This document shows, piece after piece, positions 15,601 through 23,832 of a DNA stretch of 64,000 bases (the stretch's first letter is position 1; the number at the start of each line of letters is the position of its first letter). Position numbers and translations under genes: made by a program. Origin of the DNA: Pseudonocardia kunmingensis (GTDB taxonomy: Bacteria; Actinomycetota; Actinomycetes; Mycobacteriales; Pseudonocardiaceae); NCBI RefSeq assembly GCF_006716445.1, contig NZ_VFPA01000003.1, positions 496,001 through 560,000 on the forward strand, in the 5' to 3' direction. The notes under the pieces were generated by a model. It ran no database searches. It saw only the letters and a list, made by a program, of their open reading frames with translations, and was not told where the DNA came from.

Positions 15601-17085
15601 TCAGCCTGTGAGGGCTGGGGTCCACGGGGTTGGTATGTTCGCTCCGCGGTAGCGGTAGCGGGTCACGGCGACGCTGGAAGCGCCGGTGAACACCACCCCG
15701 TTGTGGGCGATCCGCCAGCCATGATCGCAGAAGCGGCGGCGGATCTCCTTCCAGCTGATCTTGGGGTGTTTGCGGCGGATCCACCCGACCAGTCGCCACC
15801 AGGTGTGGTGGTCGACCGCGCTGAAGGTCGCTTTGGACACCCCGTGCCGGAAGTAGTTCGCCCACCCTCGCACCGTCTGGTTGAGCCCGGAGAGCAGCTC
15901 GTCCAGGTCGGTGTTCAGGTTTGACTTGTTCGTTTTCTCTCGCACCCGGTCCCGCACCTTCTGTGTTGATTTGCGGGAGGGTGTGGTGTAGACGTAGCGC
16001 TTCTGCGTTCCACGTTTCCGCATCCGCCGGATGTGGAAACCGAGGAAGTCGAAGCCCTCGTCGATGTGCACCGCCCGGGTTTTCTCCTCGGCAAGCCGTA
16101 GCCCCAGTGGGGCGAGCACGGCCGCCACCTCGACCCGGAGCGCTTCGGCGTGGTGACGGTCCCCGGAGACCAGCAACACGAAGTCGTCGGCATACCGGAT
16201 CAAACGCCAGTTCCCCTTGCCGTTACGTTTCCGCGCGGCCCGCCGTGCCGGGGTGCCCATCGCCCCGGTGGCCGGGTCCCAGTGTTGGGTGAAGTGTTCA
16301 TCCAACACTGAGAGTGCGATGTTCGCCAGCAGCGGCGAGAGGATCCCACCCTGCGGGGTGCCGGTCGGTGATTCCTCCCGATCCCCGAGATCGGTGAAGA
16401 TCCCGGATTTCAGGAACGCCTTCACCAGATTCGCCAGCCGCTTGTCCTTGATCCGCCGCCGCAGCCGGTCCATCACCGCGACGTGGTCGATCTCATCGAA
16501 ACACGCGGCGATGTCGGCCTCCAGCACCCACTCGTAGTTGATGGGTGCGGAGGTGAAGTGGTGGATCTCGGCGATCGCGTCCTGAGCGCGCCGGTTCGGG
16601 CGGAACCCATACGAGCACGGCAGGAAGTCCGCCTCGAAGATGGGTTCGAGCACCGCCTTGACGACGGCCTGGACCACCCGGTCGGCCACCGTGGGGATCC
16701 CCAGCCGGCGCAGCTTGCCGCCGCCCTTGGGGATCATCACCTGCCGGACCGGACACGGCCGGTACTCACGCGTCTTGAGTGAGTCCCGGATCTGACCCAG
16801 GAACACGTCCACTCCGATGCGGGTATCGACCGCGGCCACCGTCAGCCCGTCGACCCCCGCGGTCTTCGCCCCCTTGTTTCCGGCAACACGCGTGAACGCA
16901 TCGACCAGGAACGCCGGATCATAGACCAGGTTGAACAGATCATCAAACCGGCGAGCCGGGTCCTCGCTCGCCCAACGGTGCAACTTGCGCTGCATCCTCC
17001 GTACCGCCAACCCGGCCGAATCCACATCCGGCCAAGCCACGACACCAGTATTCACCGGTGTATCTCCGTCCCTTGCAGTCAGCAT
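15601..17085 (-). CDS. ltrA: Group II intron reverse transcriptase/maturase
   Basis: 494 residues from the ATG reading MLTARDGDTPVNTG. RT domain signatures are GNKGAKTAGVDGLT, the IPKGGGKLRRLGIPTVADRV block, EADIAACFDEIDH, GTPQGGILSPLLANIAL and RYADDFVLL (catalytic YADD). The maturase (X) domain follows with SGLNQTVRGWANYFRHGVSK. A C-terminal HNH endonuclease domain is not evident, as in many actinobacterial introns that target hairpins. The protein splices and mobilises the surrounding intron RNA. All motifs are intact. Confidence 0.93.
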   Translation of the reverse strand: MLTARDGDTPVNTGVVAWPDVDSAGLAVRRMQRKLHRWASEDPARRFDDLFNLVYDPAFLVDAFTRVAGNKGAKTAGVDGLTVAAVDTRIGVDVFLGQIRDSLKTREYRPCPVRQVMIPKGGGKLRRLGIPTVADRVVQAVVKAVLEPIFEADFLPCSYGFRPNRRAQDAIAEIHHFTSAPINYEWVLEADIAACFDEIDHVAVMDRLRRRIKDKRLANLVKAFLKSGIFTDLGDREESPTGTPQGGILSPLLANIALSVLDEHFTQHWDPATGAMGTPARRAARKRNGKGNWRLIRYADDFVLLVSGDRHHAEALRVEVAAVLAPLGLRLAEEKTRAVHIDEGFDFLGFHIRRMRKRGTQKRYVYTTPSRKSTQKVRDRVREKTNKSNLNTDLDELLSGLNQTVRGWANYFRHGVSKATFSAVDHHTWWRLVGWIRRKHPKISWKEIRRRFCDHGWRIAHNGVVFTGASSVAVTRYRYRGANIPTPWTPALTG

Positions 17086-17679
17086 CCTCGCCCGACACGC
17101 TGCCGCCCTTCCCCGTGTGCCGGGCTTTCCCCGGCCCGGAGTACTACGGCGGCTCCGCCCCACCCGGCCCTTCGGTCGGCATCGCACCTATCCAGCGGTC
17201 GTCACGCCTGGCCGGCGCACCCTGCTGGAACGTCGCACGGATGGTTCCCACGTTCACTGTTGCTCGGTCGACGAGTGAGGCACCCAGCTGTACCCCTGCG
17301 GCATCGCCACGGCTACGCCGTAGACATTCACCATGGCCTCCCGGACCCGGCACGGCCATACCAGCCGGGAGTTCCTCACCCGCCGGGACACGACCGGCAG
17401 CCGAGTACGCGCCGCACCCCAGCCCATATCCACCGGATTTCGAGCTGGCCGCGAGTCAAGAGGCGTAATAGCGCTGGTTTCTCTCGTATACCTTCTCGTC
17501 TCGCTCACCGGGCCCGGCCCATCCGGCAGTCCTGAGCCGTCCCGACTTTGTCGCGGCTGCTCCCACCCTCCCCGGCGATCCCCGGATCAGGCTGCCGCCA
17601 GCTTCACCCCACCGCTACGACGACAGGGCCACGAAGGTCTCCCACCTCCATCCGAACCAACAGCGCCTCGTGGCGCACA

Positions 17680-17696
17680 ACCGATACTCGCGATCA
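17680..17696. terminator. Right arm of the hairpin split by the intron
   Basis: AACCGATACTCGCGATC, immediately outside the intron 5' splice site; complementary to 15438-15454. Confidence 0.6.
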
Positions 17697-17748
17697 TGGC
17701 CACCTAACCCCTCGCGGAGGACGGCGCCCACGGCGCAGACTCGGAGGC

Positions 17749-18372
17749 GTGTACGTCCCCACGCACTTCGCCCCCGACGACGCGGCGGTCCGGGAGCTGC
17801 TCTCCCGGCCGCAGGCCGCCGACCTCGTCACGATGACCGAGGACGGCCTGGTCGCCACGTTCCTGCCGTTCGTGTTCGACCCGGACGCGGGCGAGCACGG
17901 CGTGCTGCGCGGGCACCTGGCGCGCAACAACGACCAGTGGAGCCGCGCAGTCGTCGGCGAGGCGCTGGTGATCGTGCACGGCCCGGACGCCTACGTCACG
18001 CCGAGCTGGTACGCCTCGAAGGCCGAGCACGGCCGCGTCGTGCCCACCTGGAACTACGTCACCGCGCACGTGTACGGGCAGCTGCGCATCCACGACGACC
18101 CGGCGTGGCTCGACGGCCTGGTCCGCGAGCTCACCGACCTGCACGAGGCGCGCGAGCCGGAGGCGTGGGCGGTGGACGACGCGCCCGCGACGTTCGTGGC
18201 CGGGCAGCTGCGCGCGATCGTCGGCGTCGAACTGGTGATCAGCCGCATCGAGGCGAAGGTCAAGATGAGCCAGAACCGGCCCCCGGCCGACGTCGACGGA
18301 GTGATCACCGGCCTCGACGCGCGCGGCGACGCGGCCACCGCCGACGCCGTGCGCGCCGCTCGGAGGTCGTGA
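17749..18372 (+). CDS. FMN-binding negative regulator, PaiB family
   Basis: 207 residues starting at a GTG (VYVPTHFAPDD), which matches the usual MYVP start of the family. A split-barrel FMN-binding fold is expected. Conserved blocks are LVTMTEDGLVATFLPFVFDP, GHLARNNDQW, GPDAYVTPSWYASK and VVPTWNYVTAHVYG. In Bacillus, PaiB acts with PaiA in repression of sporulation and protease genes; here the role is unknown and there is no paiA partner. GGAGG sits only one base before the GTG, so initiation may be unusual. It converges on the gas-vesicle operon. Confidence 0.85.
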   Translation: MYVPTHFAPDDAAVRELLSRPQAADLVTMTEDGLVATFLPFVFDPDAGEHGVLRGHLARNNDQWSRAVVGEALVIVHGPDAYVTPSWYASKAEHGRVVPTWNYVTAHVYGQLRIHDDPAWLDGLVRELTDLHEAREPEAWAVDDAPATFVAGQLRAIVGVELVISRIEAKVKMSQNRPPADVDGVITGLDARGDAATADAVRAARRS

Positions 18373-18408
18373 GCGGATACGAGTGCTGGAGCACTCGCAT
18401 CCACTCAC
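18369..18408. terminator. Bidirectional terminator between paiB-like gene and gvp operon
   Basis: Near-perfect 40-nt palindrome (GTGAGCGGATACGAGTGCT, GG loop, mirrored arm) that overlaps the ends of both convergent genes. Stem of about 19 bp with two or three mismatches. Confidence 0.75.
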
Positions 18409-18695
18409 AGCCGGTCGCGGGGCAGCAGGTCCCCCAGCGGACCCAGGTCGATGTTCAGGTCCTCGGGCCGCAGGCCGAAGTGCTCCCGCAGCTCGGTCAT
18501 CGCCTCCTCCAGGCGCATCAGTCCGAGCCCGAGCTCCTCGACCTTCTCCTCCGGCAGGTCGCCCGCCTCCACCCGGCGCAGGGCCTGGCGCTCCATGAGC
18601 TGGCGGATCAGCTCGATGAGCGTGAGGACGAGGCGGCCCAGCCCGCGCCCGACCATGTCGGGGTCGAGGTCCAGGCGTTCCGGTACCTGCGTCAC
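18405..18695 (-). CDS. gvpK: Gas vesicle protein GvpK
   Basis: 96 residues. Small helical accessory protein needed for gas-vesicle assembly. The family core LVLTLIELIRQLMERQALRR and the motif VEELGLGLMRLEEAM are present, with the conserved end FGLRPEDLNIDLGPLG. Last gene of the operon. Its start overlaps the stop of the preceding small GvpA-like gene. Confidence 0.93.
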   Translation of the reverse strand: MTQVPERLDLDPDMVGRGLGRLVLTLIELIRQLMERQALRRVEAGDLPEEKVEELGLGLMRLEEAMTELREHFGLRPEDLNIDLGPLGDLLPRDRL

Positions 18696-18892
18696 GGCTG
18701 CTCCTCCGTCAGCTCCTCCGTGAGGGTCGACACCGAGCTGATCAGGGCGCGCAGCGACACGTGCACCAGGTCGACCCCGGCCAGCGAGATCGTCAGGTCC
18801 CCGGTGATGACGACCCCGCCGGCGAGCAGGCGGTCGAGCAGGTCCACGAGCGCCACGTCCCGCTCCGCGGAGGGTCCGATCGCGACGGTCAC
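18692..18892 (-). CDS. gvpS: Short GvpA/J-family protein (GvpS)
   Basis: 66 residues. Compact version of the GvpA fold: VALVDLLDRLLAGGVVITGD then LTISLAGVDLVHVSLRALIS. It corresponds in size and operon place to GvpS of streptomycetes, between gvpL and gvpK. Likely a minor wall protein or nucleation factor. GTG start inside the stop of gvpL (GTGA). Confidence 0.85.
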   Translation of the reverse strand: MTVAIGPSAERDVALVDLLDRLLAGGVVITGDLTISLAGVDLVHVSLRALISSVSTLTEELTEEQP

Positions 18893-19656
18893 GACGGCTC
18901 CTCCAGGGTGGCGAACGAGTAGGGCGCCCACGGGCCGGTGAGCTCGAGCGCCACCGCGCCGGTCGACCGTTCCTCCACGACCTGCCGCAGCGCGTCGCCG
19001 GCGTCGGCGTCGACGAGGTAGGCGGCGTTGAGCACCATCTCCTCGGCGCGGCCGGTGAGCCGCCGGTCCTGCGGCTTGTAGGTCCGGTGGGCCAGGGCGG
19101 CCGCGGCGAGCGCGCGGTGCGCCTCCTCCGCCGCCGCGAAGGCGGCCTCCTGCCCGCGGGTGGCCCGGTCGCGCTGGGCGAGCCTGCGCTTCAGGTAGGA
19201 CGCGCCGGGCCCGCCGCCGCCCCGCTCCGGCTCGGGCTCGGCGGGTGCCGCGGCCGCGGACGGCGTGGCGAAGCCCTTCACGCCCCACTCGACGCGTCCG
19301 CGCACCCGGTCCAGCGCCGCGGTGAACGCCGCCGCCCGCTCGTCGAGCAGGGCGCGGACGCGCTCGTCGTCGAGGTAGACGGTGGCGAGGCGGACGGGGG
19401 CGACCGGGCCGTTCTCCGCGACGGCCCCGACGACGGCGTGGTGGGCCCGCGCGGTGGCCTCCAGCCACCGCAGGTCCTCCAGGCTGCGCTGCAGCGCCTC
19501 CTCGCCGAACCGGACGGCGTCCACGGACGAGACCACGGCCGCGAGCGGCCCGGCGACCACCCGGCGGACCGGCGCCCCGTCGACGCCGGCAGGCACCGCG
19601 GGATCCGGGGCGTCGGCGTCGGTCACGGCGTACAGGTAGACGACGGTGTCAGCCAT
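18889..19656 (-). CDS. gvpL: Gas vesicle protein GvpL (GvpF/L family)
   Basis: 255 residues. GvpF/L fold, a minor structural/assembly protein. N-terminal VVYLYAVTDAD, then VRFGEEALQRSLEDLRWLEA, PVRLATVYLDDERVRALLDE and GRVEWGVKGFATP. The C-terminal ALELTGPWAPYSFA is the standard ending of the family. A Pro/Gly/Glu-rich insert interrupts the middle. Start overlaps the upstream gvpJ stop by eight bases. Confidence 0.9.
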   Translation of the reverse strand: MADTVVYLYAVTDADAPDPAVPAGVDGAPVRRVVAGPLAAVVSSVDAVRFGEEALQRSLEDLRWLEATARAHHAVVGAVAENGPVAPVRLATVYLDDERVRALLDERAAAFTAALDRVRGRVEWGVKGFATPSAAAAPAEPEPERGGGGPGASYLKRRLAQRDRATRGQEAAFAAAEEAHRALAAAALAHRTYKPQDRRLTGRAEEMVLNAAYLVDADAGDALRQVVEERSTGAVALELTGPWAPYSFATLEEPS

Positions 19657-20029
19657 CGGCCTCCTCCCGTTCCCGCTGCGGAGCGGGCACCGCGGGCTCC
19701 GTGGACGCGCCGTCGCGGCCCGCCTCCAGCTCGCCGATCCGCTGACGCAACCGCCGGTTCTCCTCGGCTACGTCACGCTGACCGGAGCTGAGGGTCGGGT
19801 CGTGCTCCCACCAGTCGATGCCCATCTCCCGCGCCTTGTCCACGGACGCGACGAGCAGCCGGATCTTGATCGTCAGCAGCTCGATGTCGAGCAGGTTCAC
19901 CCGGATGTCGCCCGCGATCACGACGCCCTTGTCCAGGACGCGTTCCAGGATGTCGGCGAGGTTCGTCGACTCCTGCCGGTGATCGGGCGTGCGGGAGCGG
20001 CCGGGTACGGGCATTCCGCCGGATGTCAT
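19649..20029 (-). CDS. gvpJ: GvpJ-like gas vesicle wall protein
   Basis: 126 residues. A GvpA-type core (NLADILERVLDKGVVIAGDI, then RVNLLDIELLTIKIRLLVAS and VDKAREMGIDWW) is followed by a coiled-coil-prone charged tail (ENRRLRQRIGELEAG). The WWEHDP motif and longer tail are typical of GvpJ rather than GvpA. Start ATG overlaps the gvpO stop (ATGA) and is preceded by GAGAGG. Confidence 0.9.
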   Translation of the reverse strand: MTSGGMPVPGRSRTPDHRQESTNLADILERVLDKGVVIAGDIRVNLLDIELLTIKIRLLVASVDKAREMGIDWWEHDPTLSSGQRDVAEENRRLRQRIGELEAGRDGASTEPAVPAPQREREEADG

Positions 20030-20379
20030 CGGCACCTCTCGTCGAGCTGGCCACGGGCGTAGCGGCGGGTGCGGCGGTAGGACACGAGTTCGCCGCGGCG
20101 GTCCACCGACACCTCGTAGATCGCGAGCACGTCCTGGGTGTCCGGGATGCGCCGGGACTCCACGACCTCCACGCCGACCTTCCACCCGTCGTCGGCACGG
20201 TCGATCGAGATCACGCATTCGGGGCTGCGCCCGGTGAAGTCCGCGACCTGTTCCGCGGCCCGGCGCGCCGCGACCGTCGCCGGGACCGACCCGTCGGACC
20301 CCTTGGCGGCCGGGCGCGCCCGCCGCGGGCGGCGCGGTTGCTCCTGCTCCTCGTCGGCCACCTGTGCTCCGTCAGCCAC
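20026..20379 (-). CDS. gvpO: Gas vesicle protein GvpO
   Basis: 117 residues. Basic, Pro-rich N-terminus followed by the GvpO domain: AEQVADFTGRSPECVISIDR, then WKVGVEVVESRRIPDTQDVL and AIYEVSVDRRGELVSYRRTR with a final RRYARGQ. A required accessory factor in haloarchaea and actinomycetes. In Streptomyces this gene is first in the cluster; here it lies between gvpG and gvpJ. Confidence 0.92.
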   Translation of the reverse strand: MADGAQVADEEQEQPRRPRRARPAAKGSDGSVPATVAARRAAEQVADFTGRSPECVISIDRADDGWKVGVEVVESRRIPDTQDVLAIYEVSVDRRGELVSYRRTRRYARGQLDERCR

Positions 20380-20394
20380 TGCGGCTCCCTCCGG

Positions 20395-20628
20395 TCACTG
20401 CTGCCGCCGCACCATCAGCCGCTGCAGCAACGCGTTCTCGAGCTCGGCCGCCTCCTCCTCGGAGACCTCGCCCGCCCGCCGCGCCTCGTCGACCCGTTCC
20501 AGGTGCGAACGGATGCGCACCGGGTCGTAGTACTGCTCCTCGGCGTGGTCGTGGATCTGCTCGGCCAGCCACAGCACCCCCCGCACGGGGGCGAGCGGCA
20601 GGCCGAGCAGCCCGGTCAGCAGTCCCAC
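20395..20628 (-). CDS. gvpG: Gas vesicle protein GvpG
   Basis: 77 residues. The family opening GLLTGLLGLPLAPVRGVLWL is hydrophobic, followed by an acidic helix (EQYYDPVRIRSHLERVDEAR, then AGEVSEEEAAELE). GvpG works with GvpF/L in vesicle nucleation. The GTG start shares one base with the gvpF stop (TAGTG). Confidence 0.92.
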   Translation of the reverse strand: MGLLTGLLGLPLAPVRGVLWLAEQIHDHAEEQYYDPVRIRSHLERVDEARRAGEVSEEEAAELENALLQRLMVRRQQ

Positions 20629-21365
20629 TACTGCTCGTCCCCGGGAACGAAGTCGTACGGCGCGAGCGGGCCGAGCAGCCGCAGCCGGGCCCGCCCGTGC
20701 AGCCGCTCCCCCAGCCCCTCGACGGCGTCCTCGAACTCCTGCGCGCGCTCGCGCTCCACCAGGAAGGCCGCGTTGACGATGTCGTCGGGCTGGCCCGGGT
20801 GGTGCTCGACGATCCCGACGGCGTACGGCTCCAGCCCCGTCACCAGCTGCTCCGCCTCGGCGTCCCGGCGCTCCTCCAGCGCCCCGACCACGAGCTCGCC
20901 CAGCCGGAGCCGCTGGTGGTAGGTGGCGTCCTCGGGCAGGTCCCGGATATCCGCCTGCAACTGCCGGATCTCCGGGTCCGACTCGAGCACCTCGCGCAGC
21001 ACGACGTCCTGCTCGTACCGGCCCTTGAGCGTGTACTGCACACGCCCCTCGAGCTCGCCGAGCGCGGCCACGAAGCGGTCGTGGTGCGGCGCGAGCAGCT
21101 CCTCCACGACGCCTTCCTCCTCGACCACGGCCGGGAAGCGCATCGGGAGCACGGCGGCGATCGACGCGACGGTGTCCACCACCGCCTCGTGGGCGAGCAG
21201 GTCGTCCCGCGTGCCGAGCGGCCGGTCGGCCGGCACGTCGCCGACGATCGCCGCGAGGTCCCCGTGGGCCACCGTCGAGACCTTCCCCGACGGGCCCAGC
21301 CCGGTCAGGCCGTCGGGCAGCGGCGTATCCGCGCCCACCAATCCGTAGACGTACACCGCGGTCAT
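20628..21365 (-). CDS. gvpF: Gas vesicle protein GvpF (GvpF/L family)
   Basis: 245 residues. N-terminus TAVYVYGLVGADTPLP; central VLPMRFPAVVEEEGVVEELL and GRVQYTLKGRYEQDVVLREV; ending LRLLGPLAPYDFVPGDEQ. GvpF binds GvpA at the gas-facing side during assembly. A paralogue (gvpL) lies four genes downstream. Its start overlaps the gvpA stop. Confidence 0.92.
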   Translation of the reverse strand: MTAVYVYGLVGADTPLPDGLTGLGPSGKVSTVAHGDLAAIVGDVPADRPLGTRDDLLAHEAVVDTVASIAAVLPMRFPAVVEEEGVVEELLAPHHDRFVAALGELEGRVQYTLKGRYEQDVVLREVLESDPEIRQLQADIRDLPEDATYHQRLRLGELVVGALEERRDAEAEQLVTGLEPYAVGIVEHHPGQPDDIVNAAFLVERERAQEFEDAVEGLGERLHGRARLRLLGPLAPYDFVPGDEQ

Positions 21366-21796
21366 TCCTCGCGCTCCCGCACCCGCCGCTGCGGACGCCG
21401 TCGCGGCGCCTCCTCGCGCTCCCGGTCCTCGCGCCCGCTGGTCAGCACGTCCTCGACCTTGTCGACGGCCGCGTCGAGGACGCCGGACGTCTTGCCTTTC
21501 GCACCGCCCTCGGTCATGCCCTGCACCAGCCCGGGCAGGTCCTTGCCGCCCTTGGCGTAGAGGTCCAGGCGGTTGGTGGCCTCGGCGAAGCGCAGGTAGG
21601 TGTCCACGCTCGCCACGACGATCCGCGCGTCGATGGTCAGGATCTCGATCCCGACCAGCGAGACCCGCACGAACACGTCGATGACCAGGCCCTTGTCCAG
21701 GATCAGCTCGACGACGTCGGCGAGACTGCTGGACCCGCCCCCGCCCCGCTCGACGTAACCGCCTCCGCCACCCTGTCGCTGGGTCGCCACTGTCAT
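21362..21796 (-). CDS. gvpA: Major gas vesicle protein GvpA
   Basis: 144 residues. Core: SSLADVVELILDKGLVIDVF, RVSLVGIEILTIDARIVVAS and VDTYLRFAEATNRL, the standard rib-forming GvpA sequence. Unlike cyanobacterial GvpA (about 70 residues) it has a glycine-rich N-terminal lead and a 60-residue charged C-terminal tail ending in an Arg/Glu-rich stretch, as actinomycete versions often do. ATGA overlap with the upstream SRPBCC gene. Confidence 0.92.
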   Translation of the reverse strand: MTVATQRQGGGGGYVERGGGGSSSLADVVELILDKGLVIDVFVRVSLVGIEILTIDARIVVASVDTYLRFAEATNRLDLYAKGGKDLPGLVQGMTEGGAKGKTSGVLDAAVDKVEDVLTSGREDREREEAPRRRPQRRVREREE

Positions 21797-22929
21797 GCGT
21801 CACCGCCCCGTCGTGATCTCGACGCCGTCACCGGCTCCCGGTCCGCGGGCTCGGCATCGGCGTCCTCGGCCGCCTCGTCGGCGTAGTCCTCGTCGGCGTA
21901 GTCCTCGTCGACGGGCTCGCCCTCGTCGGCGGCGTACTCGTCCTCGTCCTCGTACTCGTCCTGGTCCTCGCCCTGGTCCTCGTCCTGGTCCTCGTACTCG
22001 CCCTCGGCGTAGGCCTCGTCCCCGGTGTCCTGCCCGGTGTCCTCGCCGGCCTCGTCCTCGGACTCCTCCTGCGCGCGCTGCTCCTCCTCGAGGGCCTCCT
22101 CGTGGGTCTTCACGACCTCGCTGTCGTGGATCTCGCCGCGCCAGCCCTCGACCTCGTCCTGGTGCATGAGCACGTTGCTCATCGCGTGGCGGCGGAAGTG
22201 CTGGAACTCCAGCCGCGCGCGCCTGCCCTGCGCGCGCCAGATGTTGCCGGTGCGCTCGAACAGGCCCTGCGGGTGGTACTCGAGCACCAGCAGCACCCGG
22301 GTGAGGTTGGGCCCGAGACCGGTGAAGGTGACCGCCCCGTCCACGTGCCCCTTCGCGCCCTTCGACCGCCACACGATGTGCGAGTCGGGCACCTGCTCGA
22401 CGATCGTCGCCTCCCAGGTGCGGTGCGACCAGACGACCTGCGCCTTCCAGTTCAGCTTCTCGTCGCTGGCCTGCTCGACGCTCCCGACCTTCTTCATGAA
22501 GCTCGGGAAGTCGGCGAACTGCGTCCACAGGTCGTAGGTCGTGCGCAGCGGCAGGCCGACGTCGAGGTCCTCGCTGATGACGGTGACCTTGAGCTTCTTG
22601 CCCCCGCCTCCGGAGCCGCGGCCCCCGCCGCCGAACGCCTCCTGCACCTTGTCCTTGACGGCGCCGAACCCGCGGCTCAGCAGGCCCGGCGACGAGTCAC
22701 CGTCGTCGTCCCCGTCACGCCGGTTCCCGTCGGGGTTCAGCGCCTCCCGCAGGCCCTCGCCCCCGTTCTCGGCCACGCCGGTGAGCCGGTCCGACAGCGA
22801 GGTGACCCGCTCGGTGGCGGCCTCGGCGGCGCGCTGGACGAGCAGTCCCAGCAGGCGCTGACCGGCGTCGCGCAGCGCGTCGGTGGGCACGGCGTCCTTG
22901 AGCTTCTCCGACGTGCCGGCGTCAGCCAT
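21793..22929 (-). CDS. SRPBCC-domain gas-vesicle-linked protein with acidic tail
   Basis: 378 residues in three parts: a helical N-terminus (about 1-110), an SRPBCC/START-like ligand-binding domain (about 115-260; TTYDLWTQFADFPSFMKKVG, WSHRTWEATIVEQVPDSHIV, then RVLLVLEYHPQGLFERTGNI), and a C-terminal tail of about 110 residues made almost only of Glu, Asp, Tyr, Ala and Gln. Streptomycete gvp clusters carry comparable extra genes (gvpY/gvpZ); which one this equals cannot be settled here. Function unknown. It is coupled to gvpA by ATGA and to the gene before it by an eight-base overlap. Confidence 0.8.
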   Translation of the reverse strand: MADAGTSEKLKDAVPTDALRDAGQRLLGLLVQRAAEAATERVTSLSDRLTGVAENGGEGLREALNPDGNRRDGDDDGDSSPGLLSRGFGAVKDKVQEAFGGGGRGSGGGGKKLKVTVISEDLDVGLPLRTTYDLWTQFADFPSFMKKVGSVEQASDEKLNWKAQVVWSHRTWEATIVEQVPDSHIVWRSKGAKGHVDGAVTFTGLGPNLTRVLLVLEYHPQGLFERTGNIWRAQGRRARLEFQHFRRHAMSNVLMHQDEVEGWRGEIHDSEVVKTHEEALEEEQRAQEESEDEAGEDTGQDTGDEAYAEGEYEDQDEDQGEDQDEYEDEDEYAADEGEPVDEDYADEDYADEAAEDADAEPADREPVTASRSRRGGDA

Positions 22930-23611
22930 TGCCCTCACCCCGGCGGGTGCGCGTGGCACGGGCGGGCTTGCGGCCCGACGCGGCCTTGCCCGCCGTGCCC
23001 GCGGCGGCCTTGCTCGTGGCGCGCGTGCCGCCACCGGCGGCCGTGCCGGCGCGCCGCACGGTCGTCGTGGCCGCGGAGCTCTTGCCACCCCGGCCGGACG
23101 GCGCCTTCGTGGCCGGTGCAGACGTCCGGCGGCGGGCCGGTGGGGGCTCCTCGTCCTCGGCGTCCTCGGCATCCGCGCCGGCACGCTCCGGCTCGTCCGC
23201 GGGCGACGTGTCGTCCACGACACCCGTGTCCTCGCCGGTGTCGTCCTCCGCCCGCTCATCGGCAGGCGCGGGCTCGTCCGCCTCCGGGCGGCGCCGTGGC
23301 GCGCCGAGGTCACCCAGGGACTCCACCCGCTTGCCGACCCGGTCGGTGAGCGACTCGACCTGCCGCGTGGCCACCGCCAGAGCGGCTCCCTTGCCCGCCT
23401 CCAGCAGCCGGCCGCGCACCACGTCGGTGAGCTGCGCCAGCTCGGGCGAGGCGTTCAGCAGCTTCGAGCCGCCCTTCAGCAACTCACCCGGCCCTCCGGC
23501 CCGGCGGCCCGCACTCATCCCGGCCAGCATCAGGGCGAGCTTCATCTTCTTCGTGCGTCCGAGGAAGTAGCCGCCGGCGACGCCGAGGGCTACCCGCGCT
23601 CCACATTTCAC
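22922..23611 (-). CDS. Gas-vesicle-linked protein with histone-H1-like basic tail
   Basis: 229 residues from a GTG preceded by GGAGGAG. The N-terminus has a short glycine-rich hydrophobic segment (RVALGVAGGYFLGRTKKMKL), then LLNASPELAQLTDVVRGRLL and a helix. After an acidic stretch (about 115-155) the last 70 residues are Ala/Thr/Lys/Arg/Gly-rich like histone H1. First gene of the main gvp transcript. It may link vesicles to membrane or nucleic acid, but that is speculation. No named family recognised. Confidence 0.7.
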   Translation of the reverse strand: MKCGARVALGVAGGYFLGRTKKMKLALMLAGMSAGRRAGGPGELLKGGSKLLNASPELAQLTDVVRGRLLEAGKGAALAVATRQVESLTDRVGKRVESLGDLGAPRRRPEADEPAPADERAEDDTGEDTGVVDDTSPADEPERAGADAEDAEDEEPPPARRRTSAPATKAPSGRGGKSSAATTTVRRAGTAAGGGTRATSKAAAGTAGKAASGRKPARATRTRRGEGNG

Positions 23612-23832
23612 TGCTACTCCTCCGTCTCGCCGATGTGCGCAATCCACTTCTCGGGAGCGCTCCAGCGACTACCCGGCGTGCAGTTCCCGAACACTCCACC
23701 ACGCTCCGACCGCGATATTTGCGCCATTCGGAGCAAGCGGCTCCCGCAGGCGTCCCCGATTACCGGGCAGTCGGGGGAATTGCAGGCCCAATAGGCTGAG
23801 AGCGTCCACAGGTGGATGCAGCCCCGCCACGA
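23612..23832. other. Promoter-bearing gap before the gvp operon
   Basis: 220 bp without a gene, less GC-rich than its surroundings. Contains the stress-sigma-like promoter at 23669-23692. Confidence 0.5.
23669..23692 (-). promoter_or_regulatory. Possible alternative-sigma promoter of the gvp operon
   Basis: On the minus strand GTTC and GGGTAG are separated by 14 bases, close to the GTTT-N14-16-GGGTAT consensus of actinobacterial SigB/SigF/SigH-type stress promoters. It lies about 60 bp before the GTG at 23611. Confidence 0.4.

Larger units (their letters stand above)
15483..17679 (-). mobile_element. Complete group II intron
   Basis: About 2.2 kb, transcribed on the minus strand. The 5' end is GTGCGCCACGAGG at 17679, the usual GTGYG-type start. 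About 590 nt of domains I-III precede the maturase gene. Domain V is at 15546-15579. A domain VI hairpin follows, with an unpaired A before CCCAAC, placing the 3' end near 15483 (uncertain by a few bases). The 5' splice site lies exactly at one arm of a 17-bp hairpin that is completed beyond the 3' end. Insertion in terminator-like hairpins is known for bacterial group II introns. Confidence 0.85.

Noticed and set aside
17200..17220. Intron 5' end at a GTGCG near 17220
   Set aside because: It would leave only about 135 nt before the maturase gene, too short for domains I-III. The GTGCG at 17679 gives a normal length and adjoins the split hairpin.
22025..22537. Serine-rich plus-strand ORF opposite the SRPBCC gene
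   Set aside because: Reverse-strand shadow of a strongly supported gene in the coupled gvp operon.
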